From the NCBI GenBank assembly GCA_025454255.1, contig JALOOU010000045.1, forward strand, positions 1 to 64,000: DNA of 64,000 bases, read 5' to 3'. This DNA comes from Desulfobacterales bacterium. GTDB lineage: Bacteria; Desulfobacterota; Desulfobacteria; Desulfobacterales; SpSt-501. The translations under genes were made by a program, and so were the position numbers. Of this stretch, positions 43,396-52,248 are shown in pieces (the first letter of the stretch is position 1; every line of letters starts with the position of its first letter). The notes under the pieces were generated by a model. That model was not told the DNA's origin, made no database searches, and was given only the letters and a program-made list of their open reading frames with translations.

Positions 43396-43823
43396 GGCTC
43401 ATCCTTTCCGGCCGCGGCCTTTTTGGGCTCCGCCCGCTTCGCGCTCGCGGCGCTCTGCGGCCCGGGGGGCATCCGGCTCTCGCCGTTGAAAAATGCCCCG
43501 TCTTCGACCGCAAGCCGTGGGGCTGCCAGCGTGCCCTGCACCCGGGCGCTCTTTTCGAGGTGGATCCGCTCGCGCGCGCTCAACGTGCCCTGGACCGCGC
43601 CGCTGACGGAGAGCGTCACCGCCTTGACCTCGCCCTTCACCTCGGCCGGGGGGGAGATGACGAGCTCGCCGTCCAGGTCGAACTCGCCCTCGAGCCTGCC
43701 CATCATGATGAGGTTGCCGCTTCCGGAAACCTTGCCCTTGATCGTCAGGCCGGCCCCGATGAAGGCGGTCCCTTGACCCCCCTTGGCCGGCGCGCTCGTC
43801 TTCGTTTTGCCGAATAGGCCCAT
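43392..43823 (-). CDS. Bactofilin 1
   Basis: This 143-residue bactofilin starts at ATG 43823, MGLFGKTKTSAPAKGG, a typical short N-terminus. The beta-helix core follows: TAFIGAGLTIKGKVSGSGNLIMMGRLEGEFDLDGELVISPPAEVKGEV. The Lys/Ala tail is disordered. The longer start in the track (43904) adds unrelated sequence. It is divergent from the secreted isoaspartyl methyltransferase; the 233-base gap between them should hold both promoters. Confidence 0.92.
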   Translation of the reverse strand: MGLFGKTKTSAPAKGGQGTAFIGAGLTIKGKVSGSGNLIMMGRLEGEFDLDGELVISPPAEVKGEVKAVTLSVSGAVQGTLSARERIHLEKSARVQGTLAAPRLAVEDGAFFNGESRMPPGPQSAASAKRAEPKKAAAGKDEP

Positions 43824-44056
43824 GTGGCGGATGCTCCGTGACGGTCTCCCCGGCGGCGGGCAGGCGGCCTGCTCGAGGGCACACCGCCTTGCTCCATATG
43901 ACATCGCATGCGCCGGGAAATTGCATTCAGGTGCGGGTGCGCCCTTGTTCCGACTATATATGAAATCGGGAAAAAAACAAACCGCTCACCCTGCCTTACC
44001 GCCGCCGGGACTTTGTGCTATAGACTGGAAACAGACGCCGCCCCGGGAGGTGGATC

Positions 44057-44770
44057 ATGCGGATGCTTTTTTGGTGCCTCTGCTCTCTTTTGCTTGTCAC
44101 CCAACCGGCAAAGGCCGATGAGACCCCGCAGACCTCGGCGGCGCGCGAGCGCATGGTGCGCGAGCAGATCAAGGCGCGCGGGATCGCCAACCCGGCCGTG
44201 CTCGCGGCCATGGGCACCGTGCCGCGCCACCGTTTCGTGCCCGCCGATCAGCTGCGCGCCGCCTACGACGACCGCCCGCTTCCCATCGGCGAGGGCCAGA
44301 CCATCTCCCAGCCCTACATCGTGGCGCTCATGACCGACCTGCTCGGGCTTGCACCCGCCGCGCGCGTGCTCGAGGTCGGCACCGGCTCCGGCTACCAGGC
44401 CGCCGTGCTCGCCGCCCTGGGCGCGGAGGTCTACACGGTCGAGATCAAGCAGCCGCTGCATGCGAAGGCAGCCGCCGCTTTCGAGCATCTCGGCTACCGC
44501 AGCATAAAGAGCCGCCATGGCGACGGCTACTTCGGCTGGGAGGAGGCAGCGCCCTTCGATGCGATCATGATCACCGCCGCCGTCGACCACATCCCCCCGC
44601 CCCTGCTCGCCCAGCTCAAGGAGGGCGGCCGTCTGGTGCTGCCGCTGGGAAGCCCGTTCGGCTACCAGAACCTCGTCCTCGTCACCCGGCGCGGGGGCGA
44701 CCACGAGGTGCGCCAGATCGCGGGCGTGCTCTTCGTGCCCCTGACCGGCCGCGCGCTGGAGAAAAAGTAG
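44057..44770 (+). CDS. pcm: Protein-L-isoaspartate O-methyltransferase with N-terminal signal peptide
   Basis: This 237-residue SAM-dependent methyltransferase repairs isoaspartyl residues. Motifs are PRHRFVPADQLRAAYDDRPLPIGEGQTISQPYIVALM, VLEVGTGSGYQAAVLAALGAEVYTVEI (SAM site) and LKEGGRLVLPLG. Unusually, it begins with MRMLFWCLCSLLLVTQPAKA, a probable signal peptide, so it may act in the periplasm, where SAM supply is unexplained. GGGAGGTGGATC lies upstream. Six bases separate it from the next gene. Confidence 0.9.
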   Translation: MRMLFWCLCSLLLVTQPAKADETPQTSAARERMVREQIKARGIANPAVLAAMGTVPRHRFVPADQLRAAYDDRPLPIGEGQTISQPYIVALMTDLLGLAPAARVLEVGTGSGYQAAVLAALGAEVYTVEIKQPLHAKAAAAFEHLGYRSIKSRHGDGYFGWEEAAPFDAIMITAAVDHIPPPLLAQLKEGGRLVLPLGSPFGYQNLVLVTRRGGDHEVRQIAGVLFVPLTGRALEKK

Positions 44771-44776
44771 GCCGCC

Positions 44777-47128
44777 ATGACCCTGGCCGCGGTCTTCCTG
44801 GTCTCGTTTTCCACCCTGGCCTTCGAGGTGCTCCTGGCCCGGGTGTTCGCCGTCAGCCAGTGGAACCACCTCTCGTTTCTCGTGATCAGCGTCGCCCTGT
44901 TTGGTTTTGCGGCCAGCGGCACGGTTTTGGCCGCATTGAAGTCGACCCGCTCGGACGGCAGCGACCCGTTTCCGCAGCGCTGGGTCCCTTTTGCGGCGCT
45001 CCTCTTCGCGGCATCGCTCTTGGCCGTGCTCGTCTGCCTGAACCGCGTGCCCCTTGACTACCACCGCCTGCCGCATCAGCCGGCCCAGGCGCTCTATCTG
45101 CTCGTCGTCTACCTGGCGGTCGCCGTGCCCTTTTTCTTCTCGGGCGCCCTGGTCGCGGGGGCCTTCATCCGCCTCCCCGCGCACCCCGGCACCGTCTATT
45201 GGGCCTCGATGTCCGGCTCGGCCCTGGGCGCGCTGGCGCCCGCGCTGCTGCTGCCTTTTTTAGACGAGGCGCGCCTTCTGATCGCGGCGGCTCTGCTGCC
45301 GCTCGCGCTTTTCGCCTTCGGCGCCGGCCCGGGGCGGGGTGCGGCGGCCGCCGCGCTCCTGGTCGCGGCCGCCGCAATATTCCTGCTCACGCCGGGGGCG
45401 GCGCCGTTGCGGGAGATCGCACCCTCCGAGTTCAAGTTCCTCTCCCAGGTCCTGCAGTTTCCGGAGACGCGCGTGGTCGAGGCCCGCACCTCGGTGCGCG
45501 GCCGGATCGAGCGGGTCGCAAGCCCGCACCTGCGCTTTGCGCCGGGGCTGAGCCTTCAATACCCCGGCGCGCTGCCCGCCGCCCAGGCCGTCTTCAGCGA
45601 CGGGGACCGGCCCCTCTTCCTCTACGACACCGCCGCCTCCGGGTGGCCGGATTTCGCCCGCCACAGCCTCTCGTTCACGGCCTACGCGGTTGCCCCCCGG
45701 CTGGAGAGGGTGCTGGTGATCGCGGGCGGGGGCGGGCTCGCCATCGCCTGCGCGGCGGCCTCCGGCGCAGCCGAGGTCCTCATTCTGCACCCGAACCCGG
45801 CGGTGGCGCAGATGATCGGCCGCCACTACCGGATGAACGCAGCTCCCGAGCAGGCGCGCACGCGCCTCGCGCGGGCCGAGGAGCGCTTCGATGTCATCCA
45901 CCTCGAAAACTGGGGGGCGACCATCCCGGGCGCCGGCGCGCTCGACCAGGACCACACCCTGACGGTCGAGGCTTTTTCGGCCTACCTGCAGCGCCTGACC
46001 CCCGAGGGACTCTTCGTCGTCTCGCGCCGGCTGCTCCTGCCGCCGGCCGACTCCCTGCGCCTGTGGTCCGCCGCCCGCCAGGCGCTGGCCGCGGCCGGGG
46101 TGGCCGAGCCCGAGCGCTGCCTGGCGCTCCTGCGCAGCTGGGACAGCTTCACCCTGCTCATGGCCCGCAGCCCGCTGCGGGCCACCGCGCCCCTTCTGGA
46201 AAGGGCCCGCAGCCTCAACTTCGACGTGGTCTTTTTGGCGGAGGCCGGCGCGGAGCTCGCCAACCGCTACAGCGTCTTCGATGCGCCCTATCACTATCAG
46301 GAGCACCTGCGGCTGGCGCAGGCCTATTCGGCCGGCCGGGCGCAAGAGTACTTCCGGGACTACCTGATCGATGCCGCGCCCCAATCGGACCTGCGCCCCT
46401 TTCCGGAGCGCTTTCTCAAGTGGAGCCGGGCCGGGGAGCTGCACCGCACGCTGGGCGGCCGCAGCCACGTCTTTCTTTTCTCCGGCGAGGCCGTCGTCGC
46501 CGTGGTCTTCGCCGAGGCGCTGCTGGTCAGCCTCGCGCTGCTTCTGATCCCGCGGCGGCTGGGCCCGGAGGGCACCCCTCGCTTGCGCCCGGCCGTTCTT
46601 TTCTTCTTCCTTTCGATCGGGGCCGGTTTCATGTCGGCCGAACTTTTTCTGGTCTATGCCGGCACCTTCTTCCTGGGGGACCCGGTCCTCAGCCTGACCC
46701 TGGTGGCCGCGGGCGTGCTCGTCGCCGCCGGCGCCGGGGGGCTCGCAGCGCAGCGCCTGGGCGCATCCGCCCTCCGGGGCTCGGCCGTGGCGGCCGTTTT
46801 CTGCGTCGCGCTCGCCGCCCTCGGGCTAGGGGCGGCGGCGGAAACGCTCTTGGCCCTGCCCTGGACCGGGCGCTGCGGCCTGGTGCTGGCGGCGGCCATG
46901 ACCCCGGGCTTCGCCATGGGGATGCTCTTTCCGCTGGGGATGCGGTTTGCGGCCCCGCGGCCGGCAGACAAGGCCTACGCCTGGGCCGCAAACGGCTGCG
47001 CTGCGGTGCTGGCCGCCATCGCCAGCGCTCAGCTCGCCATCGGCATCGGGATCCACGCGATCGCGGCCGCCGCACTCCTCTGCTACGTTGCGGCGGCGCT
47101 GGCAGGCGGCTATGCGCATCGAGGTTGA
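44777..47128 (+). CDS. Membrane protein with spermidine-synthase-like (Rossmann) domain
   Basis: This 783-residue protein has about seven N-terminal transmembrane helices (1-210). A soluble domain related to spermidine synthase/SAM methyltransferases follows (RVLVIAGGGGLAIACAAASGAAEVLILHPNP near 310-340, then FDVIHLENWG, LDQDHTLTVEAFSAYLQRLTPEGLFVVS). The C-terminal helix bundle spans about 580-783. The glycine-rich motif is GGGGG, not the canonical GGGDG, and the acidic residue is replaced, so aminopropyl transfer is doubtful. Such fused proteins are widespread and uncharacterised. It overlaps the next gene by 17 bases. Confidence 0.8.
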   Translation: MTLAAVFLVSFSTLAFEVLLARVFAVSQWNHLSFLVISVALFGFAASGTVLAALKSTRSDGSDPFPQRWVPFAALLFAASLLAVLVCLNRVPLDYHRLPHQPAQALYLLVVYLAVAVPFFFSGALVAGAFIRLPAHPGTVYWASMSGSALGALAPALLLPFLDEARLLIAAALLPLALFAFGAGPGRGAAAAALLVAAAAIFLLTPGAAPLREIAPSEFKFLSQVLQFPETRVVEARTSVRGRIERVASPHLRFAPGLSLQYPGALPAAQAVFSDGDRPLFLYDTAASGWPDFARHSLSFTAYAVAPRLERVLVIAGGGGLAIACAAASGAAEVLILHPNPAVAQMIGRHYRMNAAPEQARTRLARAEERFDVIHLENWGATIPGAGALDQDHTLTVEAFSAYLQRLTPEGLFVVSRRLLLPPADSLRLWSAARQALAAAGVAEPERCLALLRSWDSFTLLMARSPLRATAPLLERARSLNFDVVFLAEAGAELANRYSVFDAPYHYQEHLRLAQAYSAGRAQEYFRDYLIDAAPQSDLRPFPERFLKWSRAGELHRTLGGRSHVFLFSGEAVVAVVFAEALLVSLALLLIPRRLGPEGTPRLRPAVLFFFLSIGAGFMSAELFLVYAGTFFLGDPVLSLTLVAAGVLVAAGAGGLAAQRLGASALRGSAVAAVFCVALAALGLGAAAETLLALPWTGRCGLVLAAAMTPGFAMGMLFPLGMRFAAPRPADKAYAWAANGCAAVLAAIASAQLAIGIGIHAIAAAALLCYVAAALAGGYAHRG

Positions 47129-47342
47129 GTGCTACGCGGGCTACCGCGGCGAGGAGACGCCGCGGGTTATCCGCTTTCGCGACCGGAGGGTGGCCGCCGT
47201 CGAGGTGCTCGACCGCTGGCTCGCGCCCGACCACCGCTATTTCAAACTCCGCGGGGAGGACGGCGGGATCTACATCATCCGCCACGACGTCGCCGGCGGG
47301 CAGTGGGAGCTGTGCGTTTATGACGCCGAGCGCGCAATCTGA
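47112..47342 (+). CDS. Small conserved hypothetical protein (76 residues)
   Basis: The start is ATG 47112 inside the end of the membrane protein gene. The sequence begins MRIEVECYAGYRGEETPRVI and has RFRDRRVAAVEVLDRWLAPDHRYFKLRGEDGGIYIIRHD, with alternating hydrophobic residues suggesting a small beta-barrel. Similar short proteins occur beside unrelated genes in sulfate reducers. No function can be assigned. It overlaps the hydrolase start by 23 bases, which implies coupled translation. Confidence 0.72.
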   Translation: MRIEVECYAGYRGEETPRVIRFRDRRVAAVEVLDRWLAPDHRYFKLRGEDGGIYIIRHDVAGGQWELCVYDAERAI

Positions 47343-48390
47343 GCTGGCACGGCCCTACCGGCCGCCGCTTTTTCTGCGAAACGGGCTGCTCCAGACCCTC
47401 CTGGCCAGCCTGCGCCTGCGCGCCGCGGGGGCGAACCCGATGCGCACGGCCGCCCGCGAGCTGATCCTGGAGACCTCCGCTGGCGTGCGCCTGCTGGGGG
47501 CGCACTCGCCCCAGGCTCCGGCCCCGGGGCGGGGGCTCGCCATCCTCCTGCCCGGCTGGGAGGGCGGCATCGATTCCACCTACATGCTCTGCACGGGCCG
47601 CGCCCTCTTCCGGCGCGGCTTCGACGTCTTCCGCCTCAACTATCGCGACCACGGGCGCAGCCACCACCTGAACCGGGGGATTTTCTACGCGGTCCTGCTG
47701 GATGAGGTGTTCGAGGCCGTCGCCCGGGCCGCGGCCCTGGCGGCGGGCCGGCCGGTGCTCTTGGCAGGCTTTTCGCTGGGCGGAAACTTCGCGCTGCGCA
47801 TCGGCCGGCGCTGCGGGGCGCAGCCCATCCCCGGCCTGTGCCGCATCGTCGCCGTCAGCCCGGCGCTCGACCCGGCCGCGGCCACCGCGCGGATCGACCG
47901 CCACCCGCTGATCCGGGGCTATTTCCTCGAAAAGTGGCGCCGTTCCCTTGCGCTCAAGCAGTCCCTTTTCCCGGAGCTCTACGATTTCGCCCCCGCCCTG
48001 GGGATCCAAACCGTCATGGGGTTGACCGAGCACCTGCTCGCCCACCACAGCCCCTATGCCTCGGCCGCCGCCTATTTTGCCGACTACACCCTGACCGGCG
48101 AGGCCTTGGCCTCGCTGCGCGTGCCGGCCAGCCTGTTGACCGCCGCGGACGACCCCATCGTCGCGGCCGCCGATTTCGAGGCGCTGCGCTGCGGGCCTGC
48201 GACCGAGGTCGTGGTCCATCGCCACGGCGGGCACAACGGGTTCCTGCAGGGCTGGCGCCTGCAAAGCCGCTATGAAAGCGACATCCCCGAGCTCTTCGAG
48301 CGGGTTTGCGCGGGTCGCACGTTGCCATCGGCCGGCGGGATGAATATTGTCCAAGGCGATGCGTCGAGTAAAAGCGATTGCAAGGGATGA
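47320..48390 (+). CDS. Alpha/beta hydrolase (YheT-like)
   Basis: This 356-residue protein contains RPPLFLRNGLLQTLLASL, LLPGWEGGIDSTYMLCTGRALFRRGFDVFRLNYRDHGRSHHLN, nucleophile elbow LLAGFSLGGNFAL (Ser near residue 151), the acid in TAADDPIVAAADF and the His in VVVHRHGGHNGFL. The order and length fit YheT/EMB8-type esterases. The start ATG 47320 lies within the preceding small gene; the 1063-residue ORF is mostly a shadow of the membrane protein. Confidence 0.88.
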   Translation: MTPSAQSELARPYRPPLFLRNGLLQTLLASLRLRAAGANPMRTAARELILETSAGVRLLGAHSPQAPAPGRGLAILLPGWEGGIDSTYMLCTGRALFRRGFDVFRLNYRDHGRSHHLNRGIFYAVLLDEVFEAVARAAALAAGRPVLLAGFSLGGNFALRIGRRCGAQPIPGLCRIVAVSPALDPAAATARIDRHPLIRGYFLEKWRRSLALKQSLFPELYDFAPALGIQTVMGLTEHLLAHHSPYASAAAYFADYTLTGEALASLRVPASLLTAADDPIVAAADFEALRCGPATEVVVHRHGGHNGFLQGWRLQSRYESDIPELFERVCAGRTLPSAGGMNIVQGDASSKSDCKG

Positions 48391-48479
48391 GAGCCAAGCG
48401 CAACGGCGCGCGCGGCACGGGGTTCCGACCGAGAGATGGATGTTTGGATGTCGACCGACAGCCAGAAACAGGAGGATGG

Positions 48480-48980
48480 ATGAGCGAGGATAGAGCGACC
48501 GAGATTTTAAAGAATGCGATCCTGCTGGAGAAGCGGGGGCAGGCCTTTTACGGCAAGGTGGCCGCCCAGACCTCCGCCGGGGCCGTGAAAGAGTTCTTCG
48601 CCCTGATGGCCGCGGAGGAGGCCCGGCACGTGCAGATCCTCTCGGAGCAGTTCAAGAGCTTCCGGGACACCAAGAAATTCAAGCCCGAGCGCTACACCGA
48701 GCCGGATTTCGCCACGGCCTCCCGCATCCTGACCGAGGAGCTCAAGCGCCAGATCGCTGCGGCCGACTTCGAGGCGGCCGCCGTGGCCGCCGCCATGGCG
48801 ATGGAGAAAAACGCGATCGAAATCTACAACCGCCGGGCGGGCGAGGCGCAGGACCCCGACGAAAAGGCGCTCTACGCCTGGCTGGCGAAGTGGGAGGGCG
48901 AACACCTCGCGTTCCTGTCCAAGCTCGACCGCGAAATCACCGAGCAGGTCTGGAACGACAACAACTTCTGGCCTTTCTGA
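48480..48980 (+). CDS. Ferritin-like (rubrerythrin-type) diiron protein
   Basis: This 166-residue four-helix bundle has conserved iron-ligand positions: LLEKRGQAFYGKVAAQ (Glu in helix 1), MAAEEARHVQILSEQF (ExxH in helix 2), AMAMEKNAIEIYNRRA (Glu in helix 3) and LAKWEGEHLAFLSKL (ExxH in helix 4). There is no rubredoxin domain. It probably detoxifies peroxide or stores iron. ATG 48480 follows AGGAGGATGG. The protein ends with WNDNNFWPF, typical of this subgroup. Confidence 0.9.
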   Translation: MSEDRATEILKNAILLEKRGQAFYGKVAAQTSAGAVKEFFALMAAEEARHVQILSEQFKSFRDTKKFKPERYTEPDFATASRILTEELKRQIAAADFEAAAVAAAMAMEKNAIEIYNRRAGEAQDPDEKALYAWLAKWEGEHLAFLSKLDREITEQVWNDNNFWPF

Positions 48981-48997
48981 GCATCCGCGAGCCGCGG

Positions 48998-49774
48998 CTA
49001 TCGGTTTTTCCAGACCGGGTTTTTTTTCTCGATGAACGCCCGGATCCCGGTCTGGGCGTCCGCGGCCTGAAGGTTCAAGGCGATGGTGTGCGTTGCCAGC
49101 TGCAGGGCCTTGTCGTCCGGCTGGTCCACCTGGGCGTAGAAGCCCTGTTTGCCGATGGCGAGCACCAGGCGGCTCGCCTCCGCGATCTGCGCCGCCAGGC
49201 CTTCGGTTTCGGCTTCCAGCCGGTCGAGCGGCACCACCCGGTTGACCAGGCCCAGCGCCTGGGCCTCCGCGGCGCTGTAGTAGCGGCCGGTCAGCAGCAT
49301 CTCCATCGCGGCCTTCCGGCCTACGGCGCGCGTGAGCGCGGTCATGGGCGTCGTGCAGAAGAGCCCGATTTTGACCCCCGGGGTCGCGAAGCGGGCGCCC
49401 TCCTCGGCCACGACCAGGTCGCACCAGGCCGCCAACTGGCAGCCGGCGGCGGTGGCGACGCCCTGGACCTGGGCGACCACAGGCTGGGGGATGGTGTGCA
49501 GCCGCTGCATCATGCGGCTGCAGCGCTCGAAGATCTCAGTGCTCGCGCGCATCCCCCGGCCCACCATCTCCGTCAGGTCGTGGCCGGCGCAGAAGTGCGC
49601 GCCCGCCGCCCGGAGGATGAGCACCTTGAGGGCCTCGTCGGCCGCCGCGCGCTCCAAGGCGTCGGTCAGCTCCGCGATCATCCGCTGGGAGAGGGCGTTG
49701 ATCCGGCGCGGGTTGTTGAGGGTCAGGATGCCGACGGGGCCCTTGCCGGTGAAGAGGATCTCCGCGTAGGTCAT
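48998..49774 (-). CDS. ECHDC3-type crotonase-fold protein lacking both catalytic glutamates
   Basis: This 258-residue protein has the oxyanion-hole motif HFCAGHDLTEM. The catalytic segment reads TAAGCQLAAWCDLVVAEEGARFATPGVKIGLFCTTP. The first Glu of hydratases is Gln (GCQLAA), and the second (PEI) is Gly (PGV). This matches ECHDC3-like members and argues against simple enoyl-CoA hydration. The tail IRAFIEKKNPVW is standard. I chose ATG 49774; the ORF track's longer N-terminus is unrelated. It faces the ferritin-like gene tail to tail. Confidence 0.88.
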   Translation of the reverse strand: MTYAEILFTGKGPVGILTLNNPRRINALSQRMIAELTDALERAAADEALKVLILRAAGAHFCAGHDLTEMVGRGMRASTEIFERCSRMMQRLHTIPQPVVAQVQGVATAAGCQLAAWCDLVVAEEGARFATPGVKIGLFCTTPMTALTRAVGRKAAMEMLLTGRYYSAAEAQALGLVNRVVPLDRLEAETEGLAAQIAEASRLVLAIGKQGFYAQVDQPDDKALQLATHTIALNLQAADAQTGIRAFIEKKNPVWKNR

Positions 49775-49898
49775 GTCGGCCTCCCGCAAAAAAATGGGGC
49801 CTTGCCCGGAACCGCTTCCCGAACAAAGCCCGTGGCTTCGGCAGCTGCGCGGACGGAGCCGGGAGCCCGGCCCCCGCCCGCCGCGCACGGCGCTGAGA

Positions 49899-50099
49899 CT
49901 ACACCCCCGAGCGCCCGTCGTCGCAGGCGTCGTCGTCGCCGGTGAACCGGCTGTGTTCGGCCGTGGTGCTGACCTCGCACACCGGCAGCTTCTCGGTTGC
50001 CCGCATGGGCTTGCCGCAGCACTCCGGCACCTTGGCAGCCGCCTTGATCTCAGCGGTCTTGCCGCAGTTCTCGCATTCGAATTTGCGCGTGTCGGCCAT
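49899..50099 (-). CDS. Small zinc-ribbon protein
   Basis: This 66-residue protein starts MADTRKFECENCGKTAEI and has PECCGKPM, giving CxxC...CC metal ligands as in FmdB-like or desulforedoxin-type ribbons. The tail is acidic (GDDDACDDGRSG). An AGGAGTTC site precedes the ATG. It may bind zinc or iron; the function is unknown. Confidence 0.75.
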   Translation of the reverse strand: MADTRKFECENCGKTAEIKAAAKVPECCGKPMRATEKLPVCEVSTTAEHSRFTGDDDACDDGRSGV

Positions 50100-50165
50100 G
50101 AACTCCTCCTGGATGGATTCGGCGTGATCGGAACGGCCGCAGGATAGAAAATCCCCGCGGGCGTG

Positions 50166-51416
50166 TCAAGAAAAAGCGCCGATGATGCCGACGACCGCTC
50201 CGGTCATGCAGGTCGCGAGCGTGCCGGAGACGATGGCGCGCGGACCCAGCGCGACGATCTCGTTGCGCCGGCCGGGAGCCATTGTGCAGAGCCCCCCGAG
50301 CATGATCCCGAGGCTTCCGGGGTTGGCGAAGCCGCACATGGCGTAGGTCATGATCAGAAGCGTGCGCGGACTGAGCGTGTCGGGGGGCAGCCGGCTCATG
50401 TCGATGTAGGCGATCAGCTCGTTTAGGATCGTCTTCGTTCCCATCAGCGCCCCGGCCGCCGCGGACTCGGACCAGGGCACCCCCATCAGCCAGCAGACCG
50501 GCACCATGGCGAGCCCGACGATGCGCTGCAGGCTGAGGGGCTCCCCCGCGATTTCAGGCAGCAGCCCCAGCGCCAGGTTGAGCAGCGTCACCAGGGCCAC
50601 CAGCACGATCAGCATGCCGACGATGTTGACGAGCAGCTGGATCCCCTGCAGCGTGCCCTGCGTGAGGGCGTCCATGGCGCCCGCGGCCGTCGCGGGCGGG
50701 CGCATCTCGCCGGGGGTTGGATCGCCGCTCTGCGGTATCATGATGCGCGCGATCGTGACGGCGGCCGGCAGGCTGATGACCGAGGCGATGAGGATGTGCC
50801 CCATGGCATCGGGCACCTGCTTTCCCAGGATGGTGGCGTAGAGGGCCATCACGGTGCCGGCGACGGTGGCCATGCCGCAGGTCATGACGGAAAAGAGCTC
50901 GCTGCGCGTCAGGCGCGCGAGGTAGGGCCGGATGAAGAGCGGCGCCTCCACCATGCCGACGAACACGTTGCAGGAGTTGGCCAGGCCCTCCGCCCCGCCC
51001 ACCCCCAGGCACTTGCGCAGGCCCCAGGAAAGCCCTCTCACCACCGCCGGCAGGATCCGCCAGTGGAAGAGCAGCGCTGAGAGGGCGCTGACGAGCAGCA
51101 CCAGCGGCAGGGCCTGGAAGGCCAGGATGAAGCTGCTGCCCACGTGGTTCTCGTCGTAGGGCAGCGCATCGCCCCCCAGGTAGCCGAAAACGAACGCGGT
51201 GCCCGCGCCCGCAGCCTCCTGGAGGGCCAGCACCATCCGGTTGAGCAGCACGAACAGCTCGCGCGACAGGGGCAGGTGGATCAGGACGGCGGCCAGGCCG
51301 ACCTGCAGCGCGATCCCTGCGAGGACGAGCTTCACGCTCACCCGCCGCCGGTCTTCGCTGAAAAGCCAGGCAATCCCGGCGAAGGCGGCCAGCCCGGCCA
51401 TGCTCTGCCAGATCAT
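50166..51416 (-). CDS. Concentrative nucleoside transporter (NupC/CNT family)
   Basis: This 416-residue membrane protein has the CNT order of hydrophobic segments and the motifs VGGAEGLANSCNVFVGMVEAPLFIRPYLARLTRSELFSVMTCGMATVAGTV, LMGTKTILNELIAY and MTYAMCGFANPGSLGIMLGGL. The usual GQTEAP is GMVEAP here. It imports nucleosides with H+ or Na+. I chose ATG 51416, which starts MIWQSMAGLAAF; AGGAGGGTCC lies upstream. Confidence 0.92.
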   Translation of the reverse strand: MIWQSMAGLAAFAGIAWLFSEDRRRVSVKLVLAGIALQVGLAAVLIHLPLSRELFVLLNRMVLALQEAAGAGTAFVFGYLGGDALPYDENHVGSSFILAFQALPLVLLVSALSALLFHWRILPAVVRGLSWGLRKCLGVGGAEGLANSCNVFVGMVEAPLFIRPYLARLTRSELFSVMTCGMATVAGTVMALYATILGKQVPDAMGHILIASVISLPAAVTIARIMIPQSGDPTPGEMRPPATAAGAMDALTQGTLQGIQLLVNIVGMLIVLVALVTLLNLALGLLPEIAGEPLSLQRIVGLAMVPVCWLMGVPWSESAAAGALMGTKTILNELIAYIDMSRLPPDTLSPRTLLIMTYAMCGFANPGSLGIMLGGLCTMAPGRRNEIVALGPRAIVSGTLATCMTGAVVGIIGAFS

Positions 51417-51507
51417 GTGAGGACCCTCCTCGGGCAAAAAAAGGGGGCAAGGATTCAAGGGGTCGAGGGCCGCCGGACCTGTCGATTTCAGGCCGTTTCG
51501 CCTTTGC

Positions 51508-52062
51508 TCACTTTTTGACGGCGACCAGCGCCGCCATGACCCGCTCCCCCTCCCGGCCGGTTTCGCCGCCCTCGCGGTAGTAGATGACGTTAAGGGACAA
51601 AAACGCGTGCAGCAGCTCGTTTTCGCGCAGCAGGTAGTCGCGGCAGTGGCCCTCCTCGGCAGCGCTGCCCGGCGCGGCCACCAGGGTCTCGAAGATCAGA
51701 ATCCCCCCCGGGGCGAGCCCCTCGCAGATCTGCGGAAAAAGCCGCCGGTTGAGGTAGAGCACATCGACGATGAGATCGTAGCGCGCCGCGGGGATGTCGA
51801 AGAGCTCCAGGTCGGCGCAGATGATGCGAACGGCGGGGTGTCTCCCGGCAAACAGCGAAAGCCCCGCATCGGCGATGTCGACCGCGTCGACGCGGAAGCC
51901 CTGCCCCGCCAGGTAGAGCGCGTGGCGCCCGTTTCCGGCCGCGATGTCGAGCGCCCGCCGCCCCGGCGCAAGCCGGGCGAACTCCCGCACGACGGCGGCC
52001 GGCGCGCCCGGATGCTCCTGGCGCCGGTACCTCTCGTTCCACTTGAGGCGGTCGGATTTCAT
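51508..52062 (-). CDS. Class I SAM-dependent methyltransferase (TehB-like)
   Basis: This 184-residue protein begins MKSDRLKWNERYRRQEHPGAPA and has ALDIAAGNGRHALYLAGQGFRVDAVDIADAGL (motif I and the acidic residue), IICADLELFDIPAARYDLIVDVLYLNR and FPQICEGLAPGGILIFETLV. It resembles TehB/UbiE-like methyltransferases. The substrate is unknown. I chose ATG 52062; 52077 is also in frame. Confidence 0.85.
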   Translation of the reverse strand: MKSDRLKWNERYRRQEHPGAPAAVVREFARLAPGRRALDIAAGNGRHALYLAGQGFRVDAVDIADAGLSLFAGRHPAVRIICADLELFDIPAARYDLIVDVLYLNRRLFPQICEGLAPGGILIFETLVAAPGSAAEEGHCRDYLLRENELLHAFLSLNVIYYREGGETGREGERVMAALVAVKK

Positions 52063-52117
52063 ATCGCTCCGGCACACACGTTATCAAGGGTCTCATAATT
52101 GTCAGGACAATGGTTGA

Positions 52118-52245
52118 AAATCCCCCCGGCCTCCCTTTTTTATGTAGGGAGGGGGAACCCCTCTTTAGCAAAGAGGGGATAGGGGAGATTTGCCGCAGAG
52201 GCCGAATCCCTCCCTTGGCAAAAAGAGGTGCGGAGGGATTTTCGG
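52118..52245. repeat. Multi-hairpin intergenic repeat, copy 1
   Basis: An AAATCCC...GATTT-bounded unit (52118-52191) contains two hairpins (CCTCCCTTT/GGGAGG and CCCCTCTTT/AAAGAGGGG). A third hairpin follows (AATCCCTCC at 52205, GGAGGGATT at 52232). The first unit matches 54783-54854. It lies just downstream of pdxA. Confidence 0.7.
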
Positions 52246-52248
52246 CGT

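Noticed and set aside
45199-47319. First 707 codons of the 1063-residue plus-strand ORF
   Set aside because: Out-of-frame shadow of the membrane protein at 44777; only the part from ATG 47320 matches a hydrolase.
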